Below, in pieces: positions 8,301-17,013 of a stretch of DNA of 64,000 bases (positions are counted from its first letter, which is position 1; every line of letters begins with the position of its first letter). The DNA lies in the NCBI RefSeq assembly GCF_000425745.1, contig NZ_AUEA01000015.1:45099-109098 (forward strand), in the 5' to 3' direction. The notes beneath the pieces are model-generated. The model ran no database searches, was not told the origin of the DNA, and was given only the letters and a program-made list of their open reading frames with translations. Source of the stretch: Pseudomonas cremoricolorata DSM 17059 = NBRC 16634. GTDB lineage: Bacteria; Pseudomonadota; Gammaproteobacteria; Pseudomonadales; Pseudomonadaceae. The translations under genes were made by a program, and so were the position numbers.

Positions 8301-9239
8301 GGACAGGTCAAGCACGCACAGCGCCACCCCGGTGCCTTCGAAGATGTCGTGGTAACGTCGCCGTTCGTCCTGCAGGGTGCGCTGGCGGCGACGCAGGTTG
8401 AACAGCGCCAGCACCGGCAGCGAGGCGCACAGCAGCACCAGCAGGCATTTGCCGATCAACGCCGGCAGCAGTTGGTTGCGCGCCTGCACGGCGTCGAACA
8501 GCCCACGCAGTTGCCAGTTGCTGTTGTCCAGAAAGCTCAGCAGCACGCTGTCCAGTGGCGCGGCGTCGCTGATCGCCGGATGCTGCGCGAGCCGGTCGCC
8601 GCTGCGGCTGTTTTCCAGCAGCCACAAGGGCGAACTGGGGCCGTCCAGGCGCTGGGTGAGGCTGTACAGGTAGTCGCTGGACAACCGCAGCAGCCAGTGC
8701 CCGCCCGTGCCGTTGCGCTCGCCGTGGGCGGCCCGTGGCAACAGCAGGTACAGGGTGTGCCCGTCGGCGGAATTGCTGTAGAAGAACGCTCGCCGAGCAC
8801 CGAGGCTGAGCAGCTCGTCGATGGTGCTGCGCTCTGCGCCGCCGAACTGGCTGTCATCCTGCACCTGGCCAGCGTCGTCCAGCCAGGCCAGGCCCTGCAG
8901 CGCCGGCAGGCGTGCCTGCAATTGCAGCAACGCGCCATCGGCGGCGTCGCCGAGCGGGACGTCGACATAGAGTTGCAGCATCGTCAGCGCTTGCTGGGCG
9001 CGCAGCGCCAGGTTCAATTCCAGGTGATCGGCCAATTCGGCACTGGCGCCCAGGCTTTGCTCGCGCTGCTCCAGTTGCGTGGCGCGGTACTGGGCGAACA
9101 ACTGCCACACGAGCAGGCCCAGCAGCACCAGCACGAGCAGCGCCAGTGCGCCCTTGAGCGAGCCACCCAGTGCCTTGACGGGAACCGCCGGAAGCTGGGC
9201 TGAAGGTGAGGTGAAGTGGGTCACGCGCTCATCCTGCAA
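5397..9239 (-). CDS. membrane PAS-GGDEF-EAL cyclic-di-GMP protein
   Basis: This 1280-residue sensor should make and/or degrade the second messenger c-di-GMP. The order is: transmembrane helix (about 27-46), periplasmic sensing region (about 50-240), second transmembrane helix (about 250-275), four PAS/PAC modules (about 290-840, including IIGVGKDVT and ILGVGRDIS), GGDEF domain with intact MGGDEF, and a C-terminal EAL domain. The EAL residues are present: EALLRW, DDFGTGYSSL, KIDRTFV, IAEGVET and the final QGYLFGRP. The usual inhibitory RxxD site five residues before GGDEF reads HDDD, so product inhibition of the cyclase is probably absent. Both activities look possible from sequence. It lies alone between glyA and a divergent small gene. 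The signal sensed is unknown. Confidence 0.93.
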   Translation of the reverse strand: MQDERVTHFTSPSAQLPAVPVKALGGSLKGALALLVLVLLGLLVWQLFAQYRATQLEQREQSLGASAELADHLELNLALRAQQALTMLQLYVDVPLGDAADGALLQLQARLPALQGLAWLDDAGQVQDDSQFGGAERSTIDELLSLGARRAFFYSNSADGHTLYLLLPRAAHGERNGTGGHWLLRLSSDYLYSLTQRLDGPSSPLWLLENSRSGDRLAQHPAISDAAPLDSVLLSFLDNSNWQLRGLFDAVQARNQLLPALIGKCLLVLLCASLPVLALFNLRRRQRTLQDERRRYHDIFEGTGVALCVLDLSSLPGQLERHHLSNRAGLRHSLALDPNLRRALLQQLKITETNQVARQLLEVECNDRAWQRLIEGSGDGRDSVGMQLIDAVLERREQLELEVRLPTGQGGDVHLWLMVRLPEPRDYHAVILSISDITSRKQVELSALERESFWSDVVRTVPDQLYVQDVLSQQMIFSNRHLGQTLGYSRAELAQMGDRFWEMLMHPDDAERYRAQRWHLRRDDEQPLHYHSRFRHHDGSWRCYDIREQVLTRDAAGQITRIIGVGKDVTVQIEASESLRDSEQRYRMLAESISDVIFSTDSQLKLNYVSPSVKVVLGYEVEWIFSNGWQSTIANPAQLSGVLKLVEQVTSALGNLEQLARLRSDLPTQLFLFDCLRADGRKIPIELRVVLVWDEHGGFEGILGVGRDISQQRRAEKDLRMAATVFEHSTSAILITDPAGYIVQANEAFSRVSGYAVSDVLDQLPGMLVVDSQQEAHLRYVLKQLHQRGSWEGEVWLKRRSGEHYPAWVGITAVFDDEGDLASYVCFFTDISERKASEQRIHRLAYYDALTHLPNRTLFQDRLYTALQQAQRNTSWVVLMFLDLDRFKPINDSLGHAAGDRMLKDMAERLLACVHDDDTVARMGGDEFTLLLQPRPSREASLTRAIHVAENILASLVRPFVLENREFFVTASIGIALSPQDGSELSQLMKNADTAMYHAKERGKNNFQFYQADMNASALERLELESDLRHALEQNEFVLYYQPQFSGDGKRLTGAEALLRWNHPRRGLVPPGEFIPVLEELGLVVDVGDWVLREASRQLRAWREARVRVPKVAVNLSARQFSDGQLGTRIAGILEESGLSPACLELELTESILMREVDEAMQILASLKQLGLSIAVDDFGTGYSSLNYLKQFPIDVLKIDRTFVDGLPCGEQDAQIARAIIAMAHSLNLSVIAEGVETHEQLEFLREHDCDQVQGYLFGRPMSARQFEAQFSNEALFMLE

Positions 9240-9469
9240 AGGGGCTGGCGATGGCAGGGAAACGCCTGGCGGCTGAGCCAGGGCATGAACGAAGCCGGCG
9301 CACTATAAGACGGCGCGCTGACCCCAGACTAGTCTGCTGCGAAACAGGGCGTCGCATTATGGCAAAGTGCCAGAGTTCTGTCCTGCCCGTCCGGTCGGGT
9401 CGGCATCGAGCGGTGGGTGTGCGAGAATGCCGGCCGTTTCAATGCACGTGTTCCTGGAGAAGCCTGGTT

Positions 9470-9853
9470 TTGGTTACCCACTATTCCCCCAATGGCCTGG
9501 AGGCTGTCTGCGGGCGTCGCGCCCAGACGCTGGTCAGCACCGCCGTGAGCGACGAGGTGTCGTGCAAGTCGTGCCAGCGCTCGCTGCTCAAGCCCGCCGT
9601 CACCCAGGTGGCCAAGGCGCCGTCACTGGCCGAGCTGCGTCAGCAGGCCCGAGCCGCCAAGGCCGTCACTGCCCCGTTCGCGGCCGAGCGTGCTGCCGCG
9701 CCTGCCACCCACACGCCGCGCGCCGCAGCGGCGCACGGCAGCGCCAGCGTGGCTGCGGGCTTCAGCGTCAAGGCGGCCTGGGCCGCGCAGTTGGCCGAGC
9801 AGGGCGGCGGCAACCGCGCCCCGCGTGGCACCCGGCGCAACGGCCGGCGTTGA
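9470..9853 (+). CDS. conserved small basic protein, function unknown
   Basis: This gene encodes about 127 residues if it starts at the TTG at 9470, which has GGAG ten bases upstream; no better ATG is in frame near the conserved start VTHYSPNGLEAVCG. The N-terminal third carries three cysteines (one in AVCGRR, two in SCKSC) that could bind metal. The rest is Ala/Arg-rich and low in complexity, ending in a basic GTRRNGRR tail that might touch nucleic acid. It is divergent from the GGDEF/EAL gene and about 160 bp before ettA. I do not recognise a characterised family. Confidence 0.65.
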   Translation: MVTHYSPNGLEAVCGRRAQTLVSTAVSDEVSCKSCQRSLLKPAVTQVAKAPSLAELRQQARAAKAVTAPFAAERAAAPATHTPRAAAAHGSASVAAGFSVKAAWAAQLAEQGGGNRAPRGTRRNGRR

Positions 9854-10011
9854 GCGCCGCGCCGCGGGCCGGCTTCGTCGGGCCATCTGTGCAAGGTCAC
9901 GACTTGGCGTAGAATGGCCCGCTTCGTTCCACGACATCCATTTCATTCCGGGACCAGGCCCTGGCCTGCGCGCCCGTCGATGTCCTTACCTATCTAAGAG
10001 AGGGCTTGGTC

Positions 10012-11679
10012 TTGGCTCAATACGTCTACACCATGCATCGGCTGAGCAAAGTCGTGCCGCCGAAGCGCGAAATCCTCAAGAACATTTCGTTGTCGTTCTT
10101 CCCCGGCGCCAAGATCGGCGTGCTGGGCCTGAACGGCGCCGGTAAATCGACCCTGCTGCGGATCATGGCCGGGGTCGACAAGGAGTTCGACGGCGAAGCC
10201 CGTCCGATGCCCGACATCAATGTCGGCTACCTGCCCCAGGAGCCGCAGCTCGACCCGAGCAAGACCGTGCGTGAAGTGGTCGAAGAAGCGGTCAGCGTGA
10301 TCAAGGACGCCCAGGCGCGTCTGGACGAAGTCTACGCGGCCTACGCCGAGCCGGATGCCGACTTCGACAAGCTGGCCGCCGAACAGGCCAAGCTCGAAGC
10401 CATTCTGCAGGCGGCCGACGGCCACAACCTCGAACGCCAGCTGGACGTCGCCGCCGACGCCCTGCGCCTGCCGGCCTGGGATGCGAAGATCGAACACCTG
10501 TCCGGTGGCGAGAAGCGCCGTGTGGCGCTGTGCCGTCTGCTGCTGTCGGCCCCCGACATGCTGCTGCTCGACGAACCGACCAACCACCTGGATGCCGACT
10601 CGGTGGCCTGGCTCGAACGCTTCCTGCACGATTTCCCCGGCACCGTGGTGGCGATTACCCACGACCGTTACTTCCTCGACAACGTCGCCGGCTGGATCCT
10701 CGAACTCGACCGCGGCGCCGGCATTCCGTACGAAGGCAACTACTCGGGTTGGCTGGAAGCCAAGTCGGACCGTCTGGCCCAGGAATCCAAGCAGCAGAGC
10801 GCCCACGAGAAGGCCATGAAGGAGGAGCTGGAGTGGGTGCGCAAAGGCGCCAAGGCCCGCCAGTCCAAGTCCAAGGCACGTCTGCAACGCTTCGAGGAAA
10901 TGCAGTCGCAGGAATTCCAGAAGCGCAGCGAAACCAACGAGATCTACATCCCCGCAGGCCAGCGCCTGGGCGACAAGGTCATCGAATTCAAGAACGTCAG
11001 CAAGGGCTACGGCGACCGCGTACTGATCGACAACCTGTCGTTCAGCATGCCCAAAGGCGCCATCGTCGGCGTGATCGGCGGTAACGGCGCCGGTAAATCC
11101 ACGCTGTTCCGCATGCTCATGGGCAAGGAACAGCCGGATTCGGGCAGCATCGAAATCGGTGAAACCGTGCAACTGGCCTGTGTCGACCAGAGCCGTGAAG
11201 ACCTCGACGGCAGCAAGACGGTGTTCCAGCAGGTGTCCGACGGTTCCGACCAGATCCGCATCGGCAGCTATGAAATTCCTTCGCGTACCTACGTCGGGCG
11301 CTTCAACTTCAAGGGCGGCGACCAGCAGAAGTTCGTTAAGGACCTGTCCGGTGGTGAGCGTGGCCGTCTGCACCTGGCGCTGACCTTGAAAGAGGGGGGC
11401 AACGTGCTGCTGCTCGACGAACCGTCCAACGACCTCGACGTGGAAACCCTGCGTTCGCTGGAAGAAGCGCTGCTCGACTTCCCTGGCGCCGCCATCGTGA
11501 TTTCCCACGATCGGTGGTTCCTTGACCGTGTGGCCACGCACATCCTGGCCTACGAAGACGATTCAAACGTGGTGTTCTTCGAAGGCAACTACACCGAGTA
11601 CGAAGCCGATCGCAAAAAACGCCTGGGCGACGCGGCAGCCCAGCCGCACCGCGTGCGTCACAAGAAGCTGGCGCAGTAA
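10012..11679 (+). CDS. ettA: energy-dependent translational throttle protein, ABC-F ATPase
   Basis: This 555-residue soluble ABC-F protein binds the ribosomal E site and gates entry of the 70S initiation complex into elongation according to the ATP/ADP ratio. Two ABC domains are seen: Walker A GLNGAGKST at about 39-47 with LSGGEKRRVALCR and LLLDEPTNHLDADS, then Walker A GGNGAGKST with LSGGERGRLHLAL and LLLDEPSNDLDVET. Between them is the linker rich in Lys/Arg/Gln (about 240-300) that contacts tRNA in ABC-F proteins. The length equals E. coli EttA. The TTG at 10012 is taken as start (MAQYVYTMHRL), because GAGAGGG sits 7 nt before it and only 1 nt before the alternative TTG at 10006. Confidence 0.97.
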   Translation: MAQYVYTMHRLSKVVPPKREILKNISLSFFPGAKIGVLGLNGAGKSTLLRIMAGVDKEFDGEARPMPDINVGYLPQEPQLDPSKTVREVVEEAVSVIKDAQARLDEVYAAYAEPDADFDKLAAEQAKLEAILQAADGHNLERQLDVAADALRLPAWDAKIEHLSGGEKRRVALCRLLLSAPDMLLLDEPTNHLDADSVAWLERFLHDFPGTVVAITHDRYFLDNVAGWILELDRGAGIPYEGNYSGWLEAKSDRLAQESKQQSAHEKAMKEELEWVRKGAKARQSKSKARLQRFEEMQSQEFQKRSETNEIYIPAGQRLGDKVIEFKNVSKGYGDRVLIDNLSFSMPKGAIVGVIGGNGAGKSTLFRMLMGKEQPDSGSIEIGETVQLACVDQSREDLDGSKTVFQQVSDGSDQIRIGSYEIPSRTYVGRFNFKGGDQQKFVKDLSGGERGRLHLALTLKEGGNVLLLDEPSNDLDVETLRSLEEALLDFPGAAIVISHDRWFLDRVATHILAYEDDSNVVFFEGNYTEYEADRKKRLGDAAAQPHRVRHKKLAQ

Positions 11680-11697
11680 CTAGCCAGCGGTTGCACG

Positions 11698-11726
11698 AAA
11701 ATGGGGCCATGATCGGCCCCATTTTT
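11698..11726 (+). terminator. ettA intrinsic terminator
   Basis: An AATGGGGCC stem, an ATGATC loop, GGCCCCATT and then TTT lie 20 nt after the ettA stop codon. Confidence 0.9.
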
Positions 11727-11920
11727 GTGCCTGGGCTATTCCGGTCATGAGCCCATTCGACGGGGATTTATCGAATTAGAGCAGGTTGCATTTTGTATAC
11801 ATTTATATAAACGCACCAAAAATTTTCATTAAAACGACATCACGCACTTTTGCAGTGCGGTCGCTCTTGCTAGAGTCGGGAAAAAATCAACAAGTTCCTC
11901 CTCTTGGTGAGATGTCTAGC

Positions 11921-13261
11921 ATGATCGAATCCGTCGACAGTTTCCTGGCCCGCCTGCACCAGCGCGACCCTGCCCAACCCGAATTCCACCAGGCCGTGGA
12001 AGAGGTGCTGCGCAGCCTCTGGCCCTTCCTCGAAGCCAATCCTCACTACCTGCAATCAGGCATCCTCGAACGCATGTGCGAACCCGAGCGTGCGGTGCTG
12101 TTCCGTGTTTCCTGGGTCGATGACCAGGGCAAGGTGCAGGTCAACCGCGGCTTCCGCATTCAGATGAGCAGCGCCATCGGCCCGTACAAGGGCGGCCTGC
12201 GCTTCCACCCCTCGGTGAACCTCAGCGTGCTCAAGTTCCTGGCCTTCGAGCAGGTGCTGAAGAACTCGCTGACCTCGCTGCCCATGGGTGGCGGCAAGGG
12301 CGGCTCGGACTTCGACCCGAAGGGCAAGAGCGATGGCGAAGTCATGCGCTTCTGCCAGGCCTTCATGAGCGAGCTGTACCGCCACATCGGCGCTGACGTC
12401 GACGTGCCGGCTGGTGATATCGGTGTTGGCGGTCGCGAAATCGGCTATCTGTTCGGTCAGTACAAGCGTCTGGCCAACCAGTTCACCTCGGTGCTCACCG
12501 GCAAGGGCATGAACTACGGTGGCAGCCTGATTCGCCCCGAGGCCACCGGCTATGGCTGTGTGTATTTCGCCGAGGAAATGCTCAAGCGCAAACAACTGCG
12601 CATCGACGGTCACCGGGTGGCGATCTCCGGCTCCGGCAACGTCGCCCAGTACGCCGCGCGCAAGGTCATGGACTTGGGCGGCAAGGTCATCTCGCTGTCC
12701 GATTCGGAAGGCACGCTGTACTGCGAAGCCGGCTTGAACGATAGCCAGTGGGATGCGCTGATGGAGCTCAAGAACGTCAAGCGCGGCCGCCTCAGCGCCC
12801 TGGCCGGTGAGCTGGGCCTGGAGTTCCGCAAGGGCCAGACGCCGTGGTCGCTGCCCTGCGACATCGCGCTGCCCTGCGCAACCCAGAACGAACTGAACCT
12901 GGACGATGCTCGCACCCTGCTGGGCAACGGCTGCTTCTGCGTCGCCGAGGGCGCCAACATGCCGACCACCCTCGATGCGGTCGACCTGTTCATCGAAGCC
13001 GGTACGTTGTTCGCTCCGGGCAAAGCGTCCAACGCCGGTGGCGTTGCGGTGTCGGGCCTGGAAATGTCGCAGAACGCCATGCGCCTGCTGTGGACCGCAG
13101 GTGAGGTGGACAGCAAGCTGCACAACATCATGCAGTCGATCCACCATGCCTGCGTGCACTACGGTGAAGAGGCCGACGGCAGCGTCAACTACGTCAAAGG
13201 CGCCAACATCGCCGGCTTCGTCAAAGTGGCCGATGCCATGTTGGCGCAAGGAGTGGTGTAA
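11921..13261 (+). CDS. gdhA: NADP-type glutamate dehydrogenase
   Basis: The 446-residue enzyme reductively aminates 2-oxoglutarate to glutamate. Family signatures are GPYKGGLRFHPSVN, the catalytic-lysine segment LPMGGGKGGSDFDPKGKSD, the dinucleotide-binding SGSGNVAQYAA and, near the C-terminus, SNAGGVAVSGLEMSQN, typical of hexameric small GDH. The ATG at 11921 (MIESVDSF) is preferred: GGTGAG lies 9 nt before it, while for the ATG at 11912 the same site would have no spacing. The 240-bp upstream region is AT-rich (about 11760-11850) and probably holds the promoter, but no clean sigma-70 pair was found. The gene is convergent with a GreA/B-like gene. Confidence 0.96.
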   Translation: MIESVDSFLARLHQRDPAQPEFHQAVEEVLRSLWPFLEANPHYLQSGILERMCEPERAVLFRVSWVDDQGKVQVNRGFRIQMSSAIGPYKGGLRFHPSVNLSVLKFLAFEQVLKNSLTSLPMGGGKGGSDFDPKGKSDGEVMRFCQAFMSELYRHIGADVDVPAGDIGVGGREIGYLFGQYKRLANQFTSVLTGKGMNYGGSLIRPEATGYGCVYFAEEMLKRKQLRIDGHRVAISGSGNVAQYAARKVMDLGGKVISLSDSEGTLYCEAGLNDSQWDALMELKNVKRGRLSALAGELGLEFRKGQTPWSLPCDIALPCATQNELNLDDARTLLGNGCFCVAEGANMPTTLDAVDLFIEAGTLFAPGKASNAGGVAVSGLEMSQNAMRLLWTAGEVDSKLHNIMQSIHHACVHYGEEADGSVNYVKGANIAGFVKVADAMLAQGVV

Positions 13262-13274
13262 AGCGGCGAGGGGG

Positions 13275-13296
13275 CGAAGGGGGTCGTACCTTCGCG
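13275..13296. terminator. weak hairpin between convergent gdhA and GreA/B-like gene
   Basis: GCGAAGG and CCTTCGC form a 7-bp stem over an 8-nt loop in the 36-bp gap between the two stop codons. There is no T tract, so this is only a candidate bidirectional terminator. Confidence 0.35.
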
Positions 13297-13297
13297 C

Positions 13298-13813
13298 CTA
13301 GGCGCGACTGCCCGTGGACTCGCCCGCGTCGATCGCGATCACCTCGATCAGCAGATCCCCTGCTGGCCGCTTCCATAGCACTTCATGACCTGGCGCTGCA
13401 CCGAGCAGCGCCTGCCCCAAGGGCGAGCCCCAGTTGATCAGGCCGCGCGTGGCATCGGCCTCGTCTTCGCCCACCAGACGCACCTGTTGCTTATGGTCAT
13501 GCTCATCGGCGAAGGTCACGCGGCTGCCGATCTGCACCTTGTCATGCGCAGTGGGTGTCGGCACCGGCTGGGCGCTGAGTACCCGAGCGGTGAAATAACG
13601 CAGGTCGCTTTCGTTGTCGGCCAGGCGTTGCTTGTCGGCCCGTTCGCCTTGCGCTTGCAGTTGCCGGCGCTCGGCGTTGAGCGTCTCGACGCGGGACTGC
13701 AACTGGGCCAGGCCGCTGGCGGTGACGTAATTGGGTTGCTCGCTGATGCGCCGTTGCACAGGCTCACTGGCCTGGGCGGCGGCGTGATCTTCATTGACGA
13801 ATGCTCGGCTCAT
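13298..13813 (-). CDS. GreA/GreB-family elongation factor
   Basis: This 171-residue cytoplasmic protein looks like a Gre factor that binds the RNA polymerase secondary channel. An N-terminal coiled coil (about 25-75, YVTASGLAQLQSRVETLNAE) ends near acidic residues at the tip (LADNESDLRYF). A C-terminal FKBP-like Gre domain follows, with VQIGSRVTFAD, VRLVGEDEAD, INWGSPLGQALLG and GDLLIEVIAID. The SPLGQALLGAAPGHEV stretch matches the Gre C-domain SPxxxALxGxxxGD pattern. It differs from canonical GreA by a longer N-terminal tail, so it is probably the Pseudomonas GreAB-like paralogue rather than greA or greB. It is followed downstream by gdhA on the other strand. Confidence 0.85.
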   Translation of the reverse strand: MSRAFVNEDHAAAQASEPVQRRISEQPNYVTASGLAQLQSRVETLNAERRQLQAQGERADKQRLADNESDLRYFTARVLSAQPVPTPTAHDKVQIGSRVTFADEHDHKQQVRLVGEDEADATRGLINWGSPLGQALLGAAPGHEVLWKRPAGDLLIEVIAIDAGESTGSRA

Positions 13814-13882
13814 GCTAAGGCCTCCTTTGAGAGTGGGACCCTGGGCATCGCCCTGTGGTTTCGTTGCATGGCTTGTGCATGC

Positions 13883-14248
13883 TCAGTGATGGCGGAAGGC
13901 GCGGGCCATATCGCGGGCGTTTTCCTGCTGCCAATCGCGCTCACGCTCATCCAGGAAACTGGCGCGTTCGACACGCTGGTCGTGGCTGGCCTGCATGCCC
14001 TCGCATTGCCGGAAACCATCGTCCCAGCCAGTTTCATATTGGCGCTCGGCGAGGTAGCGCGGCACGTTCTTGCGAAAACGGCCGACCGTCAGCTCGGCGG
14101 CCTCTCGGCCGCTACTGCACCCATCCTGAAAGCCGTCGGCATAGGCGGGCGGGTAACCGTCCTGCAGCATCTGCTCTCGCGCCGACTGGCAGCCGACCAG
14201 CAGCAGCAACGACACGCACAGCCCACACCAATATCGCGCCATGTCCAT
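13883..14248 (-). CDS. small lipoprotein, function unknown
   Basis: The 121-residue product has a typical lipoprotein signal peptide (MARYWCGLCVSLLLLVGC) with the lipobox LVGC, so it is expected to be lipidated at Cys-20 and anchored in the outer membrane or periplasmic face. The mature part is charged and contains two YxxGFxDGC-like units (YADGFQDGC and WDDGFRQC), which look like an internal repeat. The ATG at 14248 has GAGG before it; the ATG two codons later is also possible. No characterised family recognised. Confidence 0.8.
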   Translation of the reverse strand: MDMARYWCGLCVSLLLLVGCQSAREQMLQDGYPPAYADGFQDGCSSGREAAELTVGRFRKNVPRYLAERQYETGWDDGFRQCEGMQASHDQRVERASFLDERERDWQQENARDMARAFRHH

Positions 14249-14354
14249 GAACCCTCGAAGGATTCAACGAGTCTAGGCGCGAGTTTGTCGCCGGGATGTC
14301 AAAACGATGTGCAATTGCCATGCGGCCTGAAGGGCTCGATGGCAATACGCCAAC

Positions 14355-16208
14355 TCAGTAGTGATACCACTTCATCTCGAGCATGACCTCGTTCTGCGCC
14401 GAGGTCAGGTGACTGAACTCACGCTTGGCGCTCAGGCGCAGGCCCAGGTTGCGCGACAGCTCCCATTGCTGATTGAGACTCAGGCTACGCCGCACCTCGC
14501 CATTGGTGAAGAAATCGCCCTTGGCCTCAAGGCTCAGGTTGCCCAGCCCGTTGCGCCACAGCACGCCAGTGTTGAAGCCGGCAGCCGGGGAGATGAACTC
14601 GGCGAAGTCGTTGTGGTGTTCGACCCGCGCAGTGCCGAGGGCAAAACCCAGCACATCGTCGGCCAGTTGCCAGGTACCACCGGCGCCGCCATTGACGTGG
14701 CTGACCAACACTTCATCGCCATGCTTGCCCGGCACCCGCTCCAGCCCCCCTGCGACCTGCCACGACCACGGCTGCAACAGGGCGTTGCGCGGGGTCAGCG
14801 AGCGGATGGTGGCCAGGTCCAGGCGCTGTACCTGCCATTGGTTGCCTTCGTACTGGCGCACCTTGAGCTGGAGGATTTCGATCTGCGCACCCAGCGGGAA
14901 GCCATAGGCGTTGTCGTTGAGGTCGTGGTAGGCCATGCGCAGGCCATATTCGGCAAAGGCGCGATCATCGCGGGTACCGACCCCCAGCTGCCAGGTGCGC
15001 GACTCATGGCCTTCTTCCGGCAGGCCGGGTTTTTCGATCTGCAAGGGCGGCGGCGGGTTGCGGTTGATCGCCCGCAGCAGCTCGAAACTGCGTGCAGCTT
15101 GCGCCGGATCACGTTCCTGGCCATTGGCGCGGTAGCGCTCCAGGCGGTAGGCGGCGTCCTGCACCAGCGCCTGGCGCTCGCGCGGCAGGGCGGTGAAGCC
15201 TGGGCTTTGCAACTGAGCGGTGTCAGCGCTGAGCGCCAGCACCTGTCGCTGTTCCTCGGCATCCAGCGGCTCGGCGCGGGCCAGCAGTTCGCGCTCGCGG
15301 GAGGGACGGTAGCGGGTGTCGGCGACCAGGCCCGACTGCTTGACCGCTTTGACCGTGTCGGTGGGAATCGCGGTCAGGGGGAATTGCGAGGTCAGGTCGA
15401 GCGACGGACGCGCCACCTGCAGCAGTTCGAGCAGGCGGTACGAGCAGTTTTCATCGAAGAAGAAGTAGTCGAACTGCACCTGCTTGAGTTCCCAGACATG
15501 CTCGACCATGCGCCCGGTTTCTTCCGGCGTCAGGTTCAACTGGTATTCCCACAGGTCGCGGTTCTCCAGGCTGCGGTATTCGGAGAGCTTGTCCTGGTAA
15601 GGCATCAGCGCGAACAGGCCTGGGTAGCCGCCGGCCAGGCCTTTCCAGGCGTAGAGAATGCTGTTGTCACTGCCTTCGATGTACGCGCCGAAGTTGATCG
15701 CGTAGCTCAGCAGCGAGGTTTCGTTGCTGTGGGTATCGGCCTTGTCGATACGCAGCAAGGTGTGGCCGAACATCGACGAGGGGCTGTTCAGGTACGCCGC
15801 CGGGAAGATCAGCGCCGCGCTGTGCGGTGCGACGTCTGCGTACCATTCGCGGTATTCGCTGCAGTCCGGACGCGGTAGGTCGGTCAGGGTCAGTTGCTCG
15901 CGCAACCAGCGGGTACGCGCCGGGAACACGCACTGGGCATGCTGGTTGCCCAGGCTTGCCGGGGCATACAGCGCCGCGACGGTCGCTTGCAGCTCTTGCG
16001 CGGGATGGTGCGCGCCGTCGTCTGCGAGAAAGAATTTGCGGTCGTCGACATAACTGCGCCAGCCGCCCAGCTTGCCTTTCTCGTAATGCCCCAGGGCGAT
16101 CCAGTACGGCAGGTCAGCCAGCTGCTGCGCGCGGGCCGAATCGAGGTGGGGTGCGGCATGCAGCGGTGCGCTGACGCTGAGCGCCAGCAGGGAAAGGCGT
16201 TTGAGCAT
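14355..16208 (-). CDS. DUF4105 envelope protein
   Basis: The product (about 617 residues from the ATG at 16208) has a cleavable signal peptide (LSLLALSVSAPLHA). The central part matches the DUF4105 family: PAAYLNSPSSMFGHTLLRID, SYAINFGAYIEG, NRDLWEYQLNLT and YFFFDENCSYRLLELL, with conserved His, Cys and Asn residues that may form an NlpC/P60-like active site. The C-terminal 250 residues are rich in alternating strands and end in an aromatic-rich EMKWYHY, which suggests a beta-barrel or surface domain. The biochemical role is unknown. It is the second gene of a minus-strand row after the DUF3015 gene. Confidence 0.85.
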   Translation of the reverse strand: MLKRLSLLALSVSAPLHAAPHLDSARAQQLADLPYWIALGHYEKGKLGGWRSYVDDRKFFLADDGAHHPAQELQATVAALYAPASLGNQHAQCVFPARTRWLREQLTLTDLPRPDCSEYREWYADVAPHSAALIFPAAYLNSPSSMFGHTLLRIDKADTHSNETSLLSYAINFGAYIEGSDNSILYAWKGLAGGYPGLFALMPYQDKLSEYRSLENRDLWEYQLNLTPEETGRMVEHVWELKQVQFDYFFFDENCSYRLLELLQVARPSLDLTSQFPLTAIPTDTVKAVKQSGLVADTRYRPSRERELLARAEPLDAEEQRQVLALSADTAQLQSPGFTALPRERQALVQDAAYRLERYRANGQERDPAQAARSFELLRAINRNPPPPLQIEKPGLPEEGHESRTWQLGVGTRDDRAFAEYGLRMAYHDLNDNAYGFPLGAQIEILQLKVRQYEGNQWQVQRLDLATIRSLTPRNALLQPWSWQVAGGLERVPGKHGDEVLVSHVNGGAGGTWQLADDVLGFALGTARVEHHNDFAEFISPAAGFNTGVLWRNGLGNLSLEAKGDFFTNGEVRRSLSLNQQWELSRNLGLRLSAKREFSHLTSAQNEVMLEMKWYHY

Positions 16209-16284
16209 GTCGGGCAACTAGGTCAGGAGGAGGCCGATAGGATGCACCGAACCCGCCCTGTTGTGCAGGGCGGGTTGGCAGGAC

Positions 16285-16773
16285 TCAAGCCTCGGTGGCG
16301 TACTTGGCCAGTTGCGGGTCGGTCTTGAGGACCGCGAGGGTGTTGGTGTGCACGGTCTCGGCGTTGACGTCTGCAGTGTTGAAGATCTGCTGGAAGTGCT
16401 CGTGAGTGACGGAGGCGAAGCGCGCACGATCTTCAGGCGCCACACCCATGACCACGGCGTAGGTGGTCAGGGCTTCGCCTTGACCTTGCGCCATGTCTTC
16501 GGACAGCTCGTTCATCATGCCATTCATGGCAAGCCAGGATTTGCCGCCGTAGGTCAGCGAAGCCTTGGTCGAGCAACCGTTGGTGCCCGAGGTCATGCCG
16601 AAGGTGGCGTTACCGGAAGTGCCGTTGGTGGTTGAAGCCAGGAAATGGGCCGGAGTACCGCGCTGGCCCTCGAACAGCATGTTGCCCCAACCGCAGTTCG
16701 GGCCGCCTGGCGCTTCGGCCATGGCGTTGATCGAAACTGCGGCGAACAGGGTACCCAGAAGAATCCGTTTCAT
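16285..16773 (-). CDS. DUF3015 periplasmic protein
   Basis: The 162-residue product starts with a signal peptide (MKRILLGTLFAAVSINAMAE). The mature part begins GGPNCGWGNMLFEGQRG, characteristic of DUF3015 proteins, with cysteines that may form a disulfide (CGWG and NGCSTKAS). Its function is unknown. A GAGA site lies before the ATG at 16773. A much longer frame runs upstream of this start to 19437, but that part is antisense to the Lon-like protease gene and is not real. The DUF4105 gene follows 76 bp downstream. Confidence 0.88.
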   Translation of the reverse strand: MKRILLGTLFAAVSINAMAEAPGGPNCGWGNMLFEGQRGTPAHFLASTTNGTSGNATFGMTSGTNGCSTKASLTYGGKSWLAMNGMMNELSEDMAQGQGEALTTYAVVMGVAPEDRARFASVTHEHFQQIFNTADVNAETVHTNTLAVLKTDPQLAKYATEA

Positions 16774-17013
16774 AGCATTGTTCTCTTTTTCGTAGACGTT
16801 CCAATGGTCAGGGTCTGGCAGCGAGATGCCAGCTCGGGAAGTCTTTCTACTCCTCCCGCGCAATTTGGAGTCTAGGCCTGATCCAAAGGTTGCGTGGCTT
16901 ATCGCGAAAAATTTGCGCGTGTGTGGCTGCGACATAAAGTCCGGGCGAGCCTTGCCAGTGGTGCGCGGGCAGCCCCAGAATGCCAGCACTGCCCGCCGAA
17001 GTAAGGAAACCCA

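Noticed and set aside
5166..9203. Very long plus-strand open frame (1345 codons) opposite the GGDEF/EAL gene
   Set aside because: It is the antisense shadow of a high-GC gene; the minus strand gives clear PAS, GGDEF and EAL domains while the plus frame gives low-complexity His/Gln/Ala text.
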